From DALYLB01 sp964468345 (GTDB lineage Bacteria; Acidobacteriota; Blastocatellia; RBC074): DNA of 64,000 nt. Below, in pieces: positions 32,359 through 43,398 of the stretch (position 1 is the stretch's first letter; the number at the start of each line of letters is the position of its first letter). The stretch covers positions 62,001 to 126,000 of the forward strand of contig CAYXVZ010000009.1 in the NCBI GenBank assembly GCA_964468345.1, written 5' to 3'. The position numbers and the translations under genes were made by a program. The notes beneath the pieces are model-generated. The model made no database searches and was not told where the DNA came from. It saw only the letters and a list, made by a program, of their open reading frames with translations.

Positions 32359-33324
32359 ATGAAAAAGAGACGATTCCTCGTTACCGGCGGCGCCGGATTT
32401 ATCGGAAGTCACCTCGTGGATCGGCTACTCGCGGCAGGCGCGGCCCGCGTCGTTGTCATCGACAACCTCGATGAATTTTACGATCCGCAAATCAAGCGGG
32501 CCAATATTGCAGGCCATCTTTCGCAACCGACCTATCGATTCGTTCACGCCGATATTCGGGATTATAAAGCCCTGAAAGATCTTTTCGCCGATGAAGTCCT
32601 TGACACTATCGTGCACCTGGCCGCCAAAGCCGGTGTGCGGCCATCGGTCGCCGATCCGCGCGGCTATTTCGAAGTCAACGTGACCGGCACGGTCAATTTG
32701 CTGGAACAGGCGGAACGCAACGGAATTAAAAAATTCATTTTCGCCTCTTCGAGTTCCATTTACGGTCCGACGGCCGAGACGCCCTTTCGCGAAGATGCGC
32801 CGCATGCGCCGATTTCGCCCTATGCCGCCTCCAAGGCGGCGGGCGAAATGATCGCCCACACCTTCAGCTATCTTTATAAAATGCAGATTCTCTGCCTGCG
32901 CTTTTTCACGGTGTACGGCGCGCGCCAGCGGCCCGATCTGGCCATTCATAAATTTGCCCGGATGATCGCCAACAAAAGCCCGATCCCGGTGTATGGCGAT
33001 GGCCTGGCCGAACGGGATTTCACCTATATCGACGACATCATTCAGGGGATCCTGGCGGCAGTCGAATACGATAAATCGCTCTTCGAGATCATCAATCTCG
33101 GCGAATCCCACACGATCACGGTCAACCGCATGATCGAACTGCTGGAAGCCGCGCTGGGCGAAAAAGCCATTGTCGAAACGCACCCGGCGCAGGCCGGCGA
33201 CATGCCGCGCACCTACGCCGATATCACCAAGGCGCGGGAACTGCTCGGCTACAACCCGCGCACGCCGATCGAATCGGGCATTCAAAAATTCGCGGACTGG
33301 TTCAAACGCGGTTCGAAAATGTAG
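32359..33324 (+). CDS. NAD-dependent epimerase, UDP-glucuronate 4-epimerase-like
   Basis: 321 residues, an extended short-chain dehydrogenase. The NAD motif GGAGFIGSHL (9-18), DNLDEFYDP, the catalytic Tyr-Lys in SPYAASKAAGE and RFFTVYGARQRPDLAIHKFARMI match UDP-glucuronate/UDP-galacturonate 4-epimerases, which feed surface polysaccharide synthesis. UDP-glucose 4-epimerase is a less likely alternative. Single gene, convergent with the glycosidase gene. Confidence 0.85.
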   Translation: MKKRRFLVTGGAGFIGSHLVDRLLAAGAARVVVIDNLDEFYDPQIKRANIAGHLSQPTYRFVHADIRDYKALKDLFADEVLDTIVHLAAKAGVRPSVADPRGYFEVNVTGTVNLLEQAERNGIKKFIFASSSSIYGPTAETPFREDAPHAPISPYAASKAAGEMIAHTFSYLYKMQILCLRFFTVYGARQRPDLAIHKFARMIANKSPIPVYGDGLAERDFTYIDDIIQGILAAVEYDKSLFEIINLGESHTITVNRMIELLEAALGEKAIVETHPAQAGDMPRTYADITKARELLGYNPRTPIESGIQKFADWFKRGSKM

Positions 33325-33335
33325 TCCGCAGTCCA

Positions 33336-33400
33336 ATTCAACAGAAAATGTGGGACAGAAGACAATATCAATTCTTCTGTCCCACATTTTTCTGTTGAAT
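33336..33400. repeat. Long inverted repeat between convergent genes
   Basis: Arms of 26-27 bp (33336-33361 and 33374-33400) with a single one-base bulge and a 12-base loop. It lies 12 bases after one stop codon and 3 bases before the other, and probably terminates both transcripts. Confidence 0.85.
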
Positions 33401-33402
33401 CC

Positions 33403-35262
33403 TTATTCAGGTCTTGGGAGTCGAATGCCGTCCCCCCTCGCAAACAATCCCGGCAAACTTACGGGCACCTTGCCGCCGATCGGAATCTCGCCGAGAACGG
33501 CGCGGGCGGCGGCGCGCTGACTGACGGGATAGGGACTGTACGCCAGCATATAAGAAGGCGCGTCGGGAATCGCCTTGAGCATATAAGGGTTGCCGAAAGA
33601 AATTACCAGCAAGGGCGCCTGCCTGCCAAAGAGTCTTGCCGCAATCTCTTGCCCAAGTTTCGGCATGGCGATACTGCCCTTGCCGCTGCGCGCGCGAACG
33701 GCGATGGAATAAACCACCGCATCGAAAGATTCCGCGCTGATGCGGGAAAGTGCGCGATCGATTTCGGCCGGAGTGGATTTCAAATCCAGTGTGAAGCTGT
33801 CGACTGTTGCGCCGCGCCCTCGCAATTCCTCGACAAAAGGTTTGGTGATCGCGCGATCGTCCTCATCCGTGAAGGTGATATTCAGCAGACGGCCCTTTCC
33901 CTTTTCCATCCCCAGCGGCAGCAGTTTCTTTTCATCGCGCAGCAGTGTGATGGAGCGCTCCGCAATCTCCGTGGCAATGGCCAGCAATTTCGGATCGTTC
34001 ACGACGCGATCGACATTATCGAGATCGATCAGGCGCGCGCCGGAAAGGCCGAGCGCGGCTTTGGCGCGCAGGATTCGTTCGACCGATTGATCGATGCGCT
34101 CCGCAGAGATCTCGCCTCTGGCGACCGCTTCGCGAACGCCCGCCACGCCGGCATCGATGTCGGGCAGTTTTTCGATGATGTCGACCCCGGCTTTGATCGC
34201 GAGCACGGCGGACTCGGCCGGCGTATACCGCGCGGCCACGCCGGCCATGACCATGGCATCGCTCACAATCACGCCCTGAAATTTCAGTTCCTCGCGCAAG
34301 ATTCCCTGCAACACTTTGGGCGAGAGCGTCGCGGGCAAGGTCACGTTCGGCGCATTGACTTCGCTCTCAGAGCGGAATTCCGCCCGGGCGGATTCTTCCG
34401 CGGTCAACGCACGAACGGGAGCGGCCAAGGCCGGTTCGATCTGCGGCAATGAAATATGCGCCGACATAATGCCGGCGACGCGCCCCTCGATGGCGGCGCG
34501 AAACGGAACCAGTTCGAGCGCGCTCAACCGCTCTTTGGCGACGTCGACCACGGGCAATCCGAGATGCGAATCCGTCGCCGTATCGCCATGCCCCGGGAAA
34601 TGCTTGGCGCAGGCCAGCGCGCCCGCGGCTTGCGCGCCTTCGATAAATGCCTTTGCAAATGCAGCCACCGTCTGCGGATCTTCACCGTACGATCGCACGT
34701 TGATGACGGGATTTTCCGGATTGTTGTTCACGTCGGATGTCGGCGCGAAAAGCCAGTTCAGGCCCATCGCCCGCGATTGAATGGCGGTAGCCTGTCCCTG
34801 CAACCGCGCCAGGTTCACATCGCCCGTCGCCGCGACGGCCATATTCGGCGCCCACCACGGCGTGTCATCGAATCGCATTCCCATGCCCATTTCGAGATCG
34901 GCCGAGACGAGCAGCGGAACCTTCGCCATCTGTTGCCAGCGATTCGCCATGACGGCCATCGGCCAGACCTCGCTGCGAAACACGATCACGCCGCCGACCT
35001 TGTTGTCGCGAATATGATGCTCGAGCTTCTTATATTCCTCGCTCTCGCGATTCCAGAACACGACATTCGCATCGGCGAAGAACATCTGGCCGATCTTCTC
35101 TTCGATCGACATCGAGCGCATGGTCTTGCGCACCCAATCCTGCTCTTTTTTCGTCAGCGGGCGATCGACCGATTGCCACGTCTTGCTCTGCGTCATCGCC
35201 GCCGGGGCGAATAACAGCGCCAGACTTAATAGAAGGGTAAGAATCCTGATTTTTGCGCTCAT
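33403..35262 (-). CDS. Exported glycoside hydrolase family 3, NagZ-type beta-N-acetylhexosaminidase
   Basis: 619 residues from the ATG at 35262 (AGGA upstream), which gives a signal peptide (ILTLLLSLALLFAPAAMTQ). The N-terminal TIM barrel carries the NagZ signature KHFPGHGDTATDSHLGLPV (general-acid His/Asp) and the nucleophile segment VIVSDAMVMAG. A C-terminal alpha/beta sandwich of GH3 type follows. NagZ enzymes remove GlcNAc from peptidoglycan or chitin fragments; export suggests periplasmic or outer-surface action. The longer frame to 35739 is non-coding. Confidence 0.87.
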   Translation of the reverse strand: MSAKIRILTLLLSLALLFAPAAMTQSKTWQSVDRPLTKKEQDWVRKTMRSMSIEEKIGQMFFADANVVFWNRESEEYKKLEHHIRDNKVGGVIVFRSEVWPMAVMANRWQQMAKVPLLVSADLEMGMGMRFDDTPWWAPNMAVAATGDVNLARLQGQATAIQSRAMGLNWLFAPTSDVNNNPENPVINVRSYGEDPQTVAAFAKAFIEGAQAAGALACAKHFPGHGDTATDSHLGLPVVDVAKERLSALELVPFRAAIEGRVAGIMSAHISLPQIEPALAAPVRALTAEESARAEFRSESEVNAPNVTLPATLSPKVLQGILREELKFQGVIVSDAMVMAGVAARYTPAESAVLAIKAGVDIIEKLPDIDAGVAGVREAVARGEISAERIDQSVERILRAKAALGLSGARLIDLDNVDRVVNDPKLLAIATEIAERSITLLRDEKKLLPLGMEKGKGRLLNITFTDEDDRAITKPFVEELRGRGATVDSFTLDLKSTPAEIDRALSRISAESFDAVVYSIAVRARSGKGSIAMPKLGQEIAARLFGRQAPLLVISFGNPYMLKAIPDAPSYMLAYSPYPVSQRAAARAVLGEIPIGGKVPVSLPGLFARGDGIRLPRPE

Positions 35263-35683
35263 CGTTTTCCTGCGTGTATGGGATAGGGTTCCAGATCTAT
35301 TTGCAATGCTTGTATAGAACTTTGCATGCGGCGGACAGGAACATAAACGACAAGAAAATAAGTACAGAACAAGGAGGACATTTTCTTGTCGTTTATGTTC
35401 CTGTCCGCTATCTCGTGGCTCTATAGACGCAAATGTAAACTGGTCTATGAAAGCAGGATTGTAGCATTCCAACGCAAAACATTCTCCGGCAAAACCTTTA
35501 CTCCCATCGCCGGCCGTTATAGAGTCTGCTGAAATTGCATCAATAAATACAGGTAAGGTTGAACCGCGAAGCAAGGAAGAGCGCCAGGCAGCTTCCCTTT
35601 GTTCTTCTTCGTGCTCTTCGTTTCTTCGTGGCCCAACCTTCTTCACGATTGATTCGCTACAGACAGCGGAGACCATCAACACT
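35263..35683. other. Divergent intergenic region with repeats
   Basis: About 420 bases between divergent glycosidase and MFS genes. It holds a perfect 29-bp inverted repeat (35331-35408) and an ACGAAG-family element (35605-35631). Promoters for both genes presumably lie here but no consensus pair stood out. Confidence 0.6.
35331..35408. repeat. Perfect 29-bp inverted repeat
   Basis: Arms 35331-35359 and 35380-35408 (begins GCGGACAGGAACATAAACGA), 20-base spacer. It is unrelated in sequence to the other inverted repeats in the window. Confidence 0.9.
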
Positions 35684-36967
35684 ATGCTCAAATATCGCCA
35701 CCGGGCTCTTGGGTTTCTATTCTTTCTTTCGATCATCACCTATCTGGATCGCGTGTGCATCGGCGTGGCCGGCCCGCGAATGCAGGCCGAGCTGGGCATT
35801 TCGACGGAGCGCTGGGGCTGGGTGATCGGCGCGTTCACGCTGTCCTATATGCTTTTTGAAATCCCGACCGGGGCGATGGGCGATCGCATCGGAGCGCGCA
35901 AGGTGCTGACGCGAATCGTGGTCTGGTGGTCGATCTTCACCTCGATCACGGGGGCAGTGTCGAACTTCTTCGTCCTGCTCATTACGCGCTTTATGTTCGG
36001 CATCGGCGAAGCCGGCGCGTATCCGAACTGCGCCTCGTCGATCTCGCGCTGGTTCCCGACCGCCGAACGCGCCCGCGCCCATTCGATCGTCTGGATGGCG
36101 AGCCGGGTGGGCGGCGCGATTTCTCCACTGCTGGTAGTGCCGATTCAGCGGGCATGGGGATGGCGGGCGACATTTTACATCTTCGGCGTCATCGGCATCG
36201 TGTGGGCGCTGCTCTGGTACTGGTGGTATCGCGATCATCCCAGCCAGAAAGAAGGCGTCAGCAAACAGGAAATGGAAGAAATCGGCGCCGCTTCCGCGCC
36301 GGAGGCCCATCAAGGACTGCCCTGGAACCTCGCGCTGCGCAGCAGCAATCTGTGGATCATCATGCTGATGTATCACACCTATTGCTGGGGCAGTTATTTC
36401 TATCTCGGCTGGCTGCCCACCTATCTGCAAAAAGGCCGCGGCCTGACGGAAGCGGAAATGGGCCTGATGGCCTCGCTGCCGTTTGTGGTCGGCGCATGCG
36501 GCAATCTTTTCGGCGGCTGGATGAGCGATCGCCTGGTACGGGTCAAAGGCCTTATCTGGGGCCGTCGCAGCGTCGGGGCCATCGGCCTCGCGCTCTCCGC
36601 AATGTTTATGTGGCTGGCCGCGCTGACGCCGAACAAGTTCATGGCCGTGCTGTTTCTCACGCTCGGGTACGGCAGCATGGATTGCATGCTGCCGGTTTCA
36701 TGGGCCGTCTGCCTCGATGTCGGCCGCAAATACGCCGGCTCTGTGAGCGGCGCAATGAATATGGCCGGCCAGGTCGGTTCTTTCGCGTCTTCGGTGGCTT
36801 TCGGATACATCGTGCAATGGTATGGCGGAAATTATAATGCCCCGCTCTTTCCGATGGCCGCAATGCTGCTCGTCAGCGCCTTCCTCTTTCTGCGCATTGA
36901 TCCGACCCGGCAATTGATTCCGGAAAAAAACCCGGACGCAGCTCTGCCCGATCCCTATCCGGCGTGA
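35684..36967 (+). CDS. MFS transporter (anion:cation symporter / hexuronate-type)
   Basis: 427 residues with 12 predicted membrane helices. ITYLDRVCIGVAGPRMQAELGIS at the start, the loop DRIGARKVLTR between helices 2 and 3, and PNCASSISRWFPTAERARAHSIVWMASRVGGAISPLL are typical of the ACS family that imports hexuronates and related organic acids. The substrate is inferred only; the nearby mannonate-dehydratase-like gene fits a sugar-acid role but is not adjacent. GGAG precedes the start. Confidence 0.85.
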   Translation: MLKYRHRALGFLFFLSIITYLDRVCIGVAGPRMQAELGISTERWGWVIGAFTLSYMLFEIPTGAMGDRIGARKVLTRIVVWWSIFTSITGAVSNFFVLLITRFMFGIGEAGAYPNCASSISRWFPTAERARAHSIVWMASRVGGAISPLLVVPIQRAWGWRATFYIFGVIGIVWALLWYWWYRDHPSQKEGVSKQEMEEIGAASAPEAHQGLPWNLALRSSNLWIIMLMYHTYCWGSYFYLGWLPTYLQKGRGLTEAEMGLMASLPFVVGACGNLFGGWMSDRLVRVKGLIWGRRSVGAIGLALSAMFMWLAALTPNKFMAVLFLTLGYGSMDCMLPVSWAVCLDVGRKYAGSVSGAMNMAGQVGSFASSVAFGYIVQWYGGNYNAPLFPMAAMLLVSAFLFLRIDPTRQLIPEKNPDAALPDPYPA

Positions 36968-37068
36968 CTCGATTGCAAAAAGATGAAGAAGATTTACCAC
37001 GAAGAAACGATATCTCGATTTTTCAGGCTATTAACAGAAGGGAAGGCCGTCGCCGATCGATCGAAGCC

Positions 37069-37743
37069 TCAGCTTTTCGGCGAGGGATCTTTCTCCGCGG
37101 GAGACGACGCGATATGCCGATCGATATCGACCAGCCCCGTGCTGACAGCATAGCGAATAAGTTCGGCCTGTGTCTGCATTCGCATTTTCGCGAGCATGCG
37201 GCCGCGATAGGTGCAGATCGTTTTAACGCTCAGGCCGAGTTCAAGCGCGATTTCGTGCGTCCCCTTGCCCGCGGCCAATTGAATAAAGATCTCAAATTCC
37301 CGGCGAGACAGTTTTTCCAGTTGCGGACCGGTTTCATCCAGATGCAGCAGCAGATCCGCGACATCCGGCCCGATATATTTTTTTCCATCGAGCACGGTAC
37401 TAATGGCTGTGAGCAGGTCTTCCACCGAGGCATCTTTTGAAACATAACCCGCAGCTCCCAATTTGAGCGCAATCGGAGCGACATGCAGGGGATCGTAAAA
37501 ACTGAACATGAGGCTGGGCAGGCGAGGAAATCTTTTTTTCAATGTTCGCAAGAGACTGATGCCGCTTTCTCCTGGAAGAGAGATATCGAGCACGGCAAGG
37601 TCCCAGGTCCGTTGGGCGGCGACTTCCAGCCCATCCTTGGCATCCCCGGCTTCGCCAAAAATCTCGACCGGCAGCGACTCACGCAGTATCTCCATCAACC
37701 CGCGCCTGACGATTGCGTGATCATCCACAATCAAAATATTCAA
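37069..37743 (-). CDS. NarL/FixJ-type response regulator
   Basis: 224 residues, TTG start with GGGGG upstream. The receiver domain has the acidic pocket DDH, phospho-Asp in AVLDISLPG and Lys in YVSKDAS. The C-terminal LuxR-type HTH is LSRREFEIFIQLAAGKGTHEIALELGLSVKTICTYRGRMLAKM. No histidine kinase is adjacent, so it is an orphan or partners with a distant kinase. Similar in layout to the next regulator. Confidence 0.92.
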   Translation of the reverse strand: MNILIVDDHAIVRRGLMEILRESLPVEIFGEAGDAKDGLEVAAQRTWDLAVLDISLPGESGISLLRTLKKRFPRLPSLMFSFYDPLHVAPIALKLGAAGYVSKDASVEDLLTAISTVLDGKKYIGPDVADLLLHLDETGPQLEKLSRREFEIFIQLAAGKGTHEIALELGLSVKTICTYRGRMLAKMRMQTQAELIRYAVSTGLVDIDRHIASSPAEKDPSPKS

Positions 37744-37913
37744 TCAAGCCCCCAGGTTTTTACGCATTGAATGGCTTAAGACGTTGGACTTGCAGTCATA
37801 GATAGACACCTTGTAGAGATGAAATACCTTGATGCACGAAATCGTCTTTTTATATCCGTCAGCGGGATAACAGCGAATTGCTTTTATTGCGCCTCATTCC
37901 CCCAACAACGTCA

Positions 37914-38558
37914 TTACCCGAATTTATACAGGGTAAGTTTGTGATTGAAGGCATAGTGGGTCAGTTCGGCATTATTTTTGAGCTTCATTTTTTCGAGCAA
38001 ACGGGCGCGATAGGTGCTGATGGTTTTCACGCTGAGAGAGAATTCTTCGGCGATCTGGCTGACGGTTTTGCCGGAAGCGATCATGCATAAAACTTGATAT
38101 TCCCGATCCGACAGCAATTCGTGAGGGAGGATATCGGAGTTGTCATTCATTGCCTGGGCAAGTTGTTCCGCCACATCTTCGCTGATGTACCGCTGCCCGC
38201 GGAGAACTTTTCGAATGGCCTGGATCAATTCCTCGGGCACGATATCTTTGCTTAGATATCCCGAAGCCCCCACTTTGATGGAACGTACCGCGTATTGGTC
38301 CTCGGGGTACATGCTAAAAACGAGAATGGGAAGATTTGGGCACTTTAGTTTGACATCACGCAGGATCTCCATGCCTCCCCTGCCCCGCATCCCAATGTCC
38401 AAAATAAGCACATCCCACGCCTCCCGATGGATCGCCTCCATCACTTCTTTGGCGTTGCTGGCTTCCCCTGCAATCTGCATGTCCGGCTCACGGGACAGCA
38501 TTTGCCGCAACCCACTGCGAACGACCGTGTGATCATCCGCAACCAGGATTCGAATCAC
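37914..38558 (-). CDS. NarL/FixJ-type response regulator
   Basis: 214 residues from the GTG at 38558, chosen for GGGAG eight bases upstream. Receiver: ADDH, phospho-Asp in LILDIGMRGRGG, Lys in YLSKDIVPEE. LuxR HTH: LSDREYQVLCMIASGKTVSQIAEEFSLSVKTISTYRARLLEKM. It is encoded 170 bases from the other regulator and likely arose by duplication. No kinase gene is nearby. Confidence 0.92.
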   Translation of the reverse strand: MIRILVADDHTVVRSGLRQMLSREPDMQIAGEASNAKEVMEAIHREAWDVLILDIGMRGRGGMEILRDVKLKCPNLPILVFSMYPEDQYAVRSIKVGASGYLSKDIVPEELIQAIRKVLRGQRYISEDVAEQLAQAMNDNSDILPHELLSDREYQVLCMIASGKTVSQIAEEFSLSVKTISTYRARLLEKMKLKNNAELTHYAFNHKLTLYKFG

Positions 38559-38658
38559 AATCTTTCTCCCTATCCAAAGTAAGGAAAACAATCAGCACCC
38601 TACGAAATTCCTTACATTACCGAATACGGAGAATAACAAAAGGAGGAATATCAGACAA

Positions 38659-40200
38659 TTAGGTATTCATGCTTTTTGCGGAAGGGTCAGGAATTTTTTC
38701 AGATGTGAGGTAACTGGCAAGCCAACCTGTGGCAAAAGTCGTCAACGAGCCGATGAGAACATACCACTGCCATGACACCGGAGTCCGGAATTTCACAAAA
38801 AGCATCACGGCGGCGCCGATCAGTATGCCGGTAATGGCGGCTGAGGACTGCACTCGGCGTGTAAAAGTGCCTAAAAAGAAAATCCCCAGAATCACGCCAT
38901 TGGTGAAAGACTGAATGTCCAGGACCTGATCGACCATGCTTCGGGTGAGGTAGAGGGCCGCGAACATGCCGGTCATAATTTGTATGAGGCCCCAGCCCGC
39001 GGTCATCAGCTTCGACGCGCGCATATAGTGCGCATCCGATTTTTTTCCGCCGGTCATGGGCATATAAAAATCGGCCATTGTGGTCGAAGCCTGCGCATTG
39101 AGCGAGGAGGTGAAGGCTGCCGCGGCAATGGCGGCAATAACCAGGCCAACGACGCCGGTCGGCAGATGCGAAACGATAAAGTGCGGAAAAACGCGATCGG
39201 CGCGAAGCTTCCCATCCACCAGAAAGGCCGACATCTCGCCCTGGGCATGCACGTTATAAAAGACATACAACATGACCCCGATGAACAGGAATAACGCGAA
39301 CTGCGCCAGCACGACCACGCCGCTGACGAGCAGGGCCTTGCGCGCCTCGCGCGGTGAATCGCCACAAAGATATCGCTGCACCATCAACTGATCGGTGCCG
39401 TGCGTCGCCGTCGTCAGAAAGGCGCCGCCGATCAATCCCGACCAGAATGTATTGCTCTTCGCGATGTCCCAGGTGAAATCGAAGATGGTGAACTTCCCCG
39501 CGGCCGCGCCGGCCGTGATCACTTCGTTCCACCCGCCGGGAATTTTATCCAGCAAAATGAATGCGGCCACAAATGCGCCGATCAGATAGATTCCGAGTTG
39601 GGTGACATCGGTCCAGATGACCGCATCGATGCCGCCGAGATAAGAAAAGATGACGGTCGCAATGCCCATCACCAGCACCGACACGATGATGATCGTCAGC
39701 GTCGGATCGAGCGAGGGAATGAGTTGCCGCGCCGCATCTTCCGCGCCCGGCACGGCCAGCAGCACCGCCGCCAGCACAAGGCCCGTCAAATACAGGCGAA
39801 AGCCGTCCGCGATGCTGCGCGTGACCAGAAACAGCGTCGATGCCAGCCGGCGAACGCTGTTGCCGAATCGCTGCCCGAGCAGTTGATACACCGTCATCAA
39901 TTCGCCCCGAAAATAAAGCGGAACGAAAATCAGCGTCACTGCCAGACGGCCGAACAGATACCCGATCACCAATTGCAAAAAAGTGAAATTGCCCGCGAAG
40001 GCCACGCCGGGCACGCTGACAAAAGTCAGGCTGCTGGTTTCGGTCGAAACCACCGACGCCATAATCGCCCACCAGGGAATGCGCTGGCTGCTGACAAAAT
40101 AATCTTTGACTTCTTTTCGCTGCCGACGGGAAAACCACGAACCGAAAAGAACCGTTCCGATCAGATAGGCAAAGAGGATGACGATGTCGAGTATTCGCAT
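38659..40200 (-). CDS. Sodium:solute symporter family protein
   Basis: 513 residues, about 13 membrane helices. Hallmarks are YFVSSQRIPWWAIMASVVSTETSSLTFVSVPG at the start and the ATHGTDQLMVQRYLCG segment of SSS-family transporters, which couple sodium entry to uptake of sugars, amino acids or organic acids. The substrate cannot be told. Same direction as the amino-acid permease gene upstream, with a repeat between. Confidence 0.9.
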   Translation of the reverse strand: MRILDIVILFAYLIGTVLFGSWFSRRQRKEVKDYFVSSQRIPWWAIMASVVSTETSSLTFVSVPGVAFAGNFTFLQLVIGYLFGRLAVTLIFVPLYFRGELMTVYQLLGQRFGNSVRRLASTLFLVTRSIADGFRLYLTGLVLAAVLLAVPGAEDAARQLIPSLDPTLTIIIVSVLVMGIATVIFSYLGGIDAVIWTDVTQLGIYLIGAFVAAFILLDKIPGGWNEVITAGAAAGKFTIFDFTWDIAKSNTFWSGLIGGAFLTTATHGTDQLMVQRYLCGDSPREARKALLVSGVVVLAQFALFLFIGVMLYVFYNVHAQGEMSAFLVDGKLRADRVFPHFIVSHLPTGVVGLVIAAIAAAAFTSSLNAQASTTMADFYMPMTGGKKSDAHYMRASKLMTAGWGLIQIMTGMFAALYLTRSMVDQVLDIQSFTNGVILGIFFLGTFTRRVQSSAAITGILIGAAVMLFVKFRTPVSWQWYVLIGSLTTFATGWLASYLTSEKIPDPSAKSMNT

Positions 40201-40242
40201 TAAACAGTTAGTTGTCGCGTATAGATGGATTCATTTTCCATA

Positions 40243-40298
40243 TGACATTGCTCATTTGTCATTTGTCATCGGCAGAGAATGACAAATGAGCAATGACA
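40243..40298. repeat. Inverted repeat of TGACAAATG type
   Basis: 20-bp arms (40243-40262, 40279-40298) with one mismatch, in the gap between the two transporter genes; related to 30569-30649. Confidence 0.75.
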
Positions 40299-40335
40299 AA
40301 TCGAAAATGCCGCCGAATTATTGCCCTGTTGCTTA

Positions 40336-41775
<1,440 letters not shown>

Positions 41776-41901
41776 GTTGTCTTTGCGCGTACCGTTTTTC
41801 CTGTCTGTTTTGCCGGAGTACGCACACTCTAAAGCGTTTAGCGAAAAGATGGAAGACGGGAGCGGGAGAAATCAAAAGGCAAAAGGCGGAAATCAATAGT
41901 C

Positions 41902-41979
41902 AACCACGAAGAAACGAAGAGCACGAAGAAGGAAGCGTGCAGCGGCGCTTTTCTTCGTGCTCTTCGTTTCTTCGTGGTT
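41902..41979. repeat. Perfect 29-bp inverted repeat, ACGAAG family
   Basis: Arms 41902-41930 and 41951-41979 (begins AACCACGAAGAAACGAAGAG), 20-base spacer. The best-preserved member of the family also found at 29099, 35605 and 36995. Lies downstream of the dehydratase-like gene. Confidence 0.9.
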
Positions 41980-42002
41980 TATATCGTTTCTGCCTATCTG
42001 AT

Positions 42003-43373
42003 TTAGGGTCGAATGACCGTACCGTCGCGGCGGCGCGTCGTGCCCCAACTGTAATCGAAGTTGGGCGGCCCGGCCGGGAAGGGGAATTTGGCCGCGAGTT
42101 TCTCATCGATGTCGATGCCCAGCCCCGGTTTTTCCTGCGCGAACATATAGCCGTTTTTGACTTCGGGACAGCCGGGGAAAACTTCCATCGTGTTTTGCGG
42201 AAAGCCCGAGCCTTCATGGACGCCGAAGTTGTAGCTGGCGAGTTCGAGCGCGAGTTGCGCCGCGTGCGCCACCGGCGACGCATCGCCGGGCCCGTGCCAT
42301 GCCGTGCGGACGCCGAAATACTCGCTCAGCGCCGCGACCTTGCGGGCCGGGCTCAGGCCGCCGATCTGCGAGATGTGGATGCGGATGAAGTCGATCAGCC
42401 GGTCCTTGATCAACGGCAGATATTCATGCTGCGTGTTGAACAATTCGCCCATCGCGATCGGCGTGCTGCACTGTTGCCGCAGCAGTTTGAAATGATCGTT
42501 GTCCTCGGGCGGGAAGGGATCTTCGATAAAGAACGGCCGGTATTTCTCTACGTCCTTGCAGATCTGAATTCCCTGCTGCAGCGTGACGCGCTCATGGATG
42601 TCATGGAGGAACTCGACGTCATCGCCGAATTTGGCGCGCATCTGCTCGAACATCTTCGGCACCATCCGCGCATACTTCGCCGATTCCCAGATGGCGCGTG
42701 GATTGGTCGGGCCGATGGCTTCGTTCGTATCCGCGGGCGCCGCGCCCGTGCCGCGGTTCGGTCCGCCCGCGCCATAAGTGGCCATGCCTTCGACGCCGGA
42801 CTGAATGCGGATGTGGCGAAAGCCCTTTTCGATTCCGAAGCGCACCCGCTCTTCGAGTTCCTGAAAGTCCTTGCCCGCCGCATGGAAATAACAGTCCGCG
42901 CCCATGCGCACCTTGCCGCCGAGCAATTGATAGACCGGCATGTTGGCGCGCTTGCCCTTGATGTCCCACAGCGCGATATCGACGCCGCTGATCGCGTTGA
43001 ATAGAACCGGGCCATTGCGCCAGTACGAACTCATATAGCTCGATTGCCAGACATCCTCGATTTCATCGACATTCCGGCCAACCAAAAAGGGCTTGAGATA
43101 TTTTTCAATTGCGGTCTCCACCACATAGGCGCGCTGCGTGAAGGTCGAACATCCCAGCCCATACAACCCCGGCTCGGTCGTTTCGACTTTCACCACCACC
43201 AGTCGAATCCGATCCGGCGCCGTCATAATGGTTTTGATATCGCGAATCTTGACCGGCGGCAATCCGTTCATCGCCTTCGGCCGCTCCTGCGCAAAGGCCG
43301 GCGTGGCCGCCAGATCCGCTCCCGCGGCAACCGCCCCCGCGGACAAAAAGCGTAATGCTTGTCGACGATTCAT
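42003..43373 (-). CDS. Enolase-superfamily dehydratase (RspA/ManD-like), Tat-exported
   Basis: 456 residues from the ATG at 43373 (AAGGAG upstream). The twin-arginine signal MNRRQALRFLSAGAVAAGA suggests folded export. Enolase-superfamily motifs are CYFHAAGKDFQELEERVRFGIEKGFRHIRIQSGV, metal ligands in FLHDIHERVTLQQ, FIEDPFPPED and MGELFNT, and the late WHGPGDASPVAHAAQ of the mannonate dehydratase/RspA group. It probably dehydrates a sugar acid. A Tat signal on this family is uncommon outside Acidobacteria-like genomes (from memory). Confidence 0.85.
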   Translation of the reverse strand: MNRRQALRFLSAGAVAAGADLAATPAFAQERPKAMNGLPPVKIRDIKTIMTAPDRIRLVVVKVETTEPGLYGLGCSTFTQRAYVVETAIEKYLKPFLVGRNVDEIEDVWQSSYMSSYWRNGPVLFNAISGVDIALWDIKGKRANMPVYQLLGGKVRMGADCYFHAAGKDFQELEERVRFGIEKGFRHIRIQSGVEGMATYGAGGPNRGTGAAPADTNEAIGPTNPRAIWESAKYARMVPKMFEQMRAKFGDDVEFLHDIHERVTLQQGIQICKDVEKYRPFFIEDPFPPEDNDHFKLLRQQCSTPIAMGELFNTQHEYLPLIKDRLIDFIRIHISQIGGLSPARKVAALSEYFGVRTAWHGPGDASPVAHAAQLALELASYNFGVHEGSGFPQNTMEVFPGCPEVKNGYMFAQEKPGLGIDIDEKLAAKFPFPAGPPNFDYSWGTTRRRDGTVIRP

Positions 43374-43398
43374 GAAATCTCCTTGAAGTAGACAGTAG

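Noticed and set aside
33403..35739. 778-residue version of the GH3 gene
   Set aside because: The first 159 codons cross repeats and a divergent promoter region; the signal peptide begins at the ATG at 35262.
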